This document shows positions 4,925 through 5,203 of a DNA stretch of 5,203 bases, piece by piece. The stretch covers positions 1 to 5,203 of the forward strand of contig JAAWNI010000161.1 in assembly GCA_022798855.1 (NCBI GenBank). The letters run 5' to 3'. The first letter of the stretch is position 1, and every line of letters begins with the position of its first letter. Source of the DNA: Lawsonibacter sp. (GTDB lineage: Bacteria > Bacillota > Clostridia > Oscillospirales > Oscillospiraceae). Under the pieces are notes generated by a model. It worked only from the letters and a program-made list of their open reading frames with translations, searched no databases and was not told the origin of the DNA. The position numbers were made by a program, and so were the translations under genes.

Positions 4925-5034
4925 TTTTCACTTTTTTACGTCAAAAGCGCCTGTTTTGAGGGATTTCCTCCGGTTTTTCGCAACTTTCAAACCCTATGCA
5001 AGGGGCGTGACACGGCCGCAACGGGGCTGGAAAG

Positions 5035-5064
5035 TCGAAAAACCTCGAAAAATTTGGATAAAAT
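5035..5064 (+). promoter_or_regulatory. Weak candidate promoter for the last gene
   Basis: TAAAAT (5059-5064, 5 of 6) is preceded after 18 bp by a poor -35, TCGAAA (5035-5040). It would give a leader of about 90 bases. Offered only because the terminator at 4768 implies that the last gene needs its own promoter somewhere in this spacer. Confidence 0.25.
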
Positions 5065-5159
5065 AGCGAAAATTGTTTCAAAAATGTTAAGTCTCCCAGG
5101 CCTGCCATTTGGAACAGTCTTCCAGATTTTGTCCAGAAAATTATAAGGAGGAAATCCGC

Positions 5160-5203
5160 ATGAGAAATCTGAAGCGGGCTCTCAGCCTGACTCTGGCTTC
5201 CGT
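5160..5203 (+). CDS. Start of a probable secreted or surface protein (runs off the window)
   Basis: An ATG at 5160 follows a perfect AAGGAGG (5145-5151) with an 8-base spacer. Only 14 full codons plus two bases are visible, coding MRNLKRALSLTLAS and then probably V. The basic start (R2, K5, R6) and hydrophobic run (ALSLTLASV) look like the beginning of a Sec signal peptide, and resemble the N-termini of S-layer-homology surface proteins common in Oscillospiraceae. The mature protein lies outside, so the kind of surface protein cannot be told. Confidence 0.7.
   Translation, partial: MRNLKRALSLTLAS

Larger units (their letters stand above)
4801..5144. other. Gene-free AT-richer spacer
   Basis: About 345 bases lie between the terminator and the ribosome site of the last gene. 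Open frames that cross it begin inside the terminator or lack a ribosome site, and their products (for example one ending VFQILSRKL) have no domain look, so none is called. The stretch is visibly richer in A/T, with poly-A and poly-T runs, than the coding parts. Apart from the direct repeat at 4828-4924, a small CCTCC/GGAGG pair near 4890-4901 and a weak promoter candidate, I see nothing definite; no known riboswitch was recognised. Confidence 0.6.

Noticed and set aside
4757..5146. 129-residue open frame in the right spacer
   Set aside because: It begins at the terminator stem with no ribosome site and runs through the direct repeats; composition does not look like a protein family.

Overview
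The window is a GC-rich, protein-dense piece of a low-GC-phylum relative with high-GC codon use. The strong AAGGAGG ribosome sites, SigA-type promoters with TGn extended -10 boxes, a TTG start, U-tract terminators and the protein flavour all fit a gut Clostridia, probably Oscillospiraceae (Flavonifractor/Oscillibacter/Lawsonibacter-like). This placement is an inference from style, not from a database search.

Left region (1-1704): two genes run leftward, a SUKH/SMI1-KNR4-like protein followed 7 bp later by a TetR-family regulator that runs off the window. They diverge from a rightward XRE-family helix-turn-helix protein with a four-helix membrane domain. The shared 118-bp intergenic region holds a perfect 19-bp palindrome (candidate TetR operator), a second 10-bp palindrome touching it, and two opposed promoters whose -10 boxes lie on top of each other.

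Middle region (1705-2430): a small three-helix membrane protein with its own strong extended -10 promoter ends at a perfect intrinsic terminator. A ~140-bp imperfect palindromic repeat (MITE/REP-like, AAAGCC...GGCTTT ends, five nested hairpins) follows; its right edge is itself a good terminator.

Right region (2431-4800): a YfbR-type HD-domain 5'-deoxynucleotidase with its own promoter, then an ~80-bp GTAGGG...CCCTAC palindromic repeat, then a conserved two-gene module: a single ACT-domain protein (UPF0237) and a UPF0210/DUF711 'PFL family' protein. A 13-bp-stem terminator ends this unit. The three genes probably form one transcription unit because no terminator or clear promoter separates them.

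Right edge (4801-5203): a 360-bp AT-richer stretch without a credible gene, carrying an exact 20-bp direct repeat that itself contains two GTCTACCA octamers 11 bp apart, then the start of a gene with a secretion-signal-like N-terminus.

No CRISPR array, rRNA, tRNA, transposase or recognised defence operon was seen. The most unusual structures are the shared -10/palindrome regulatory region at 909-1026 and the octamer repeat array at 4828-4924.
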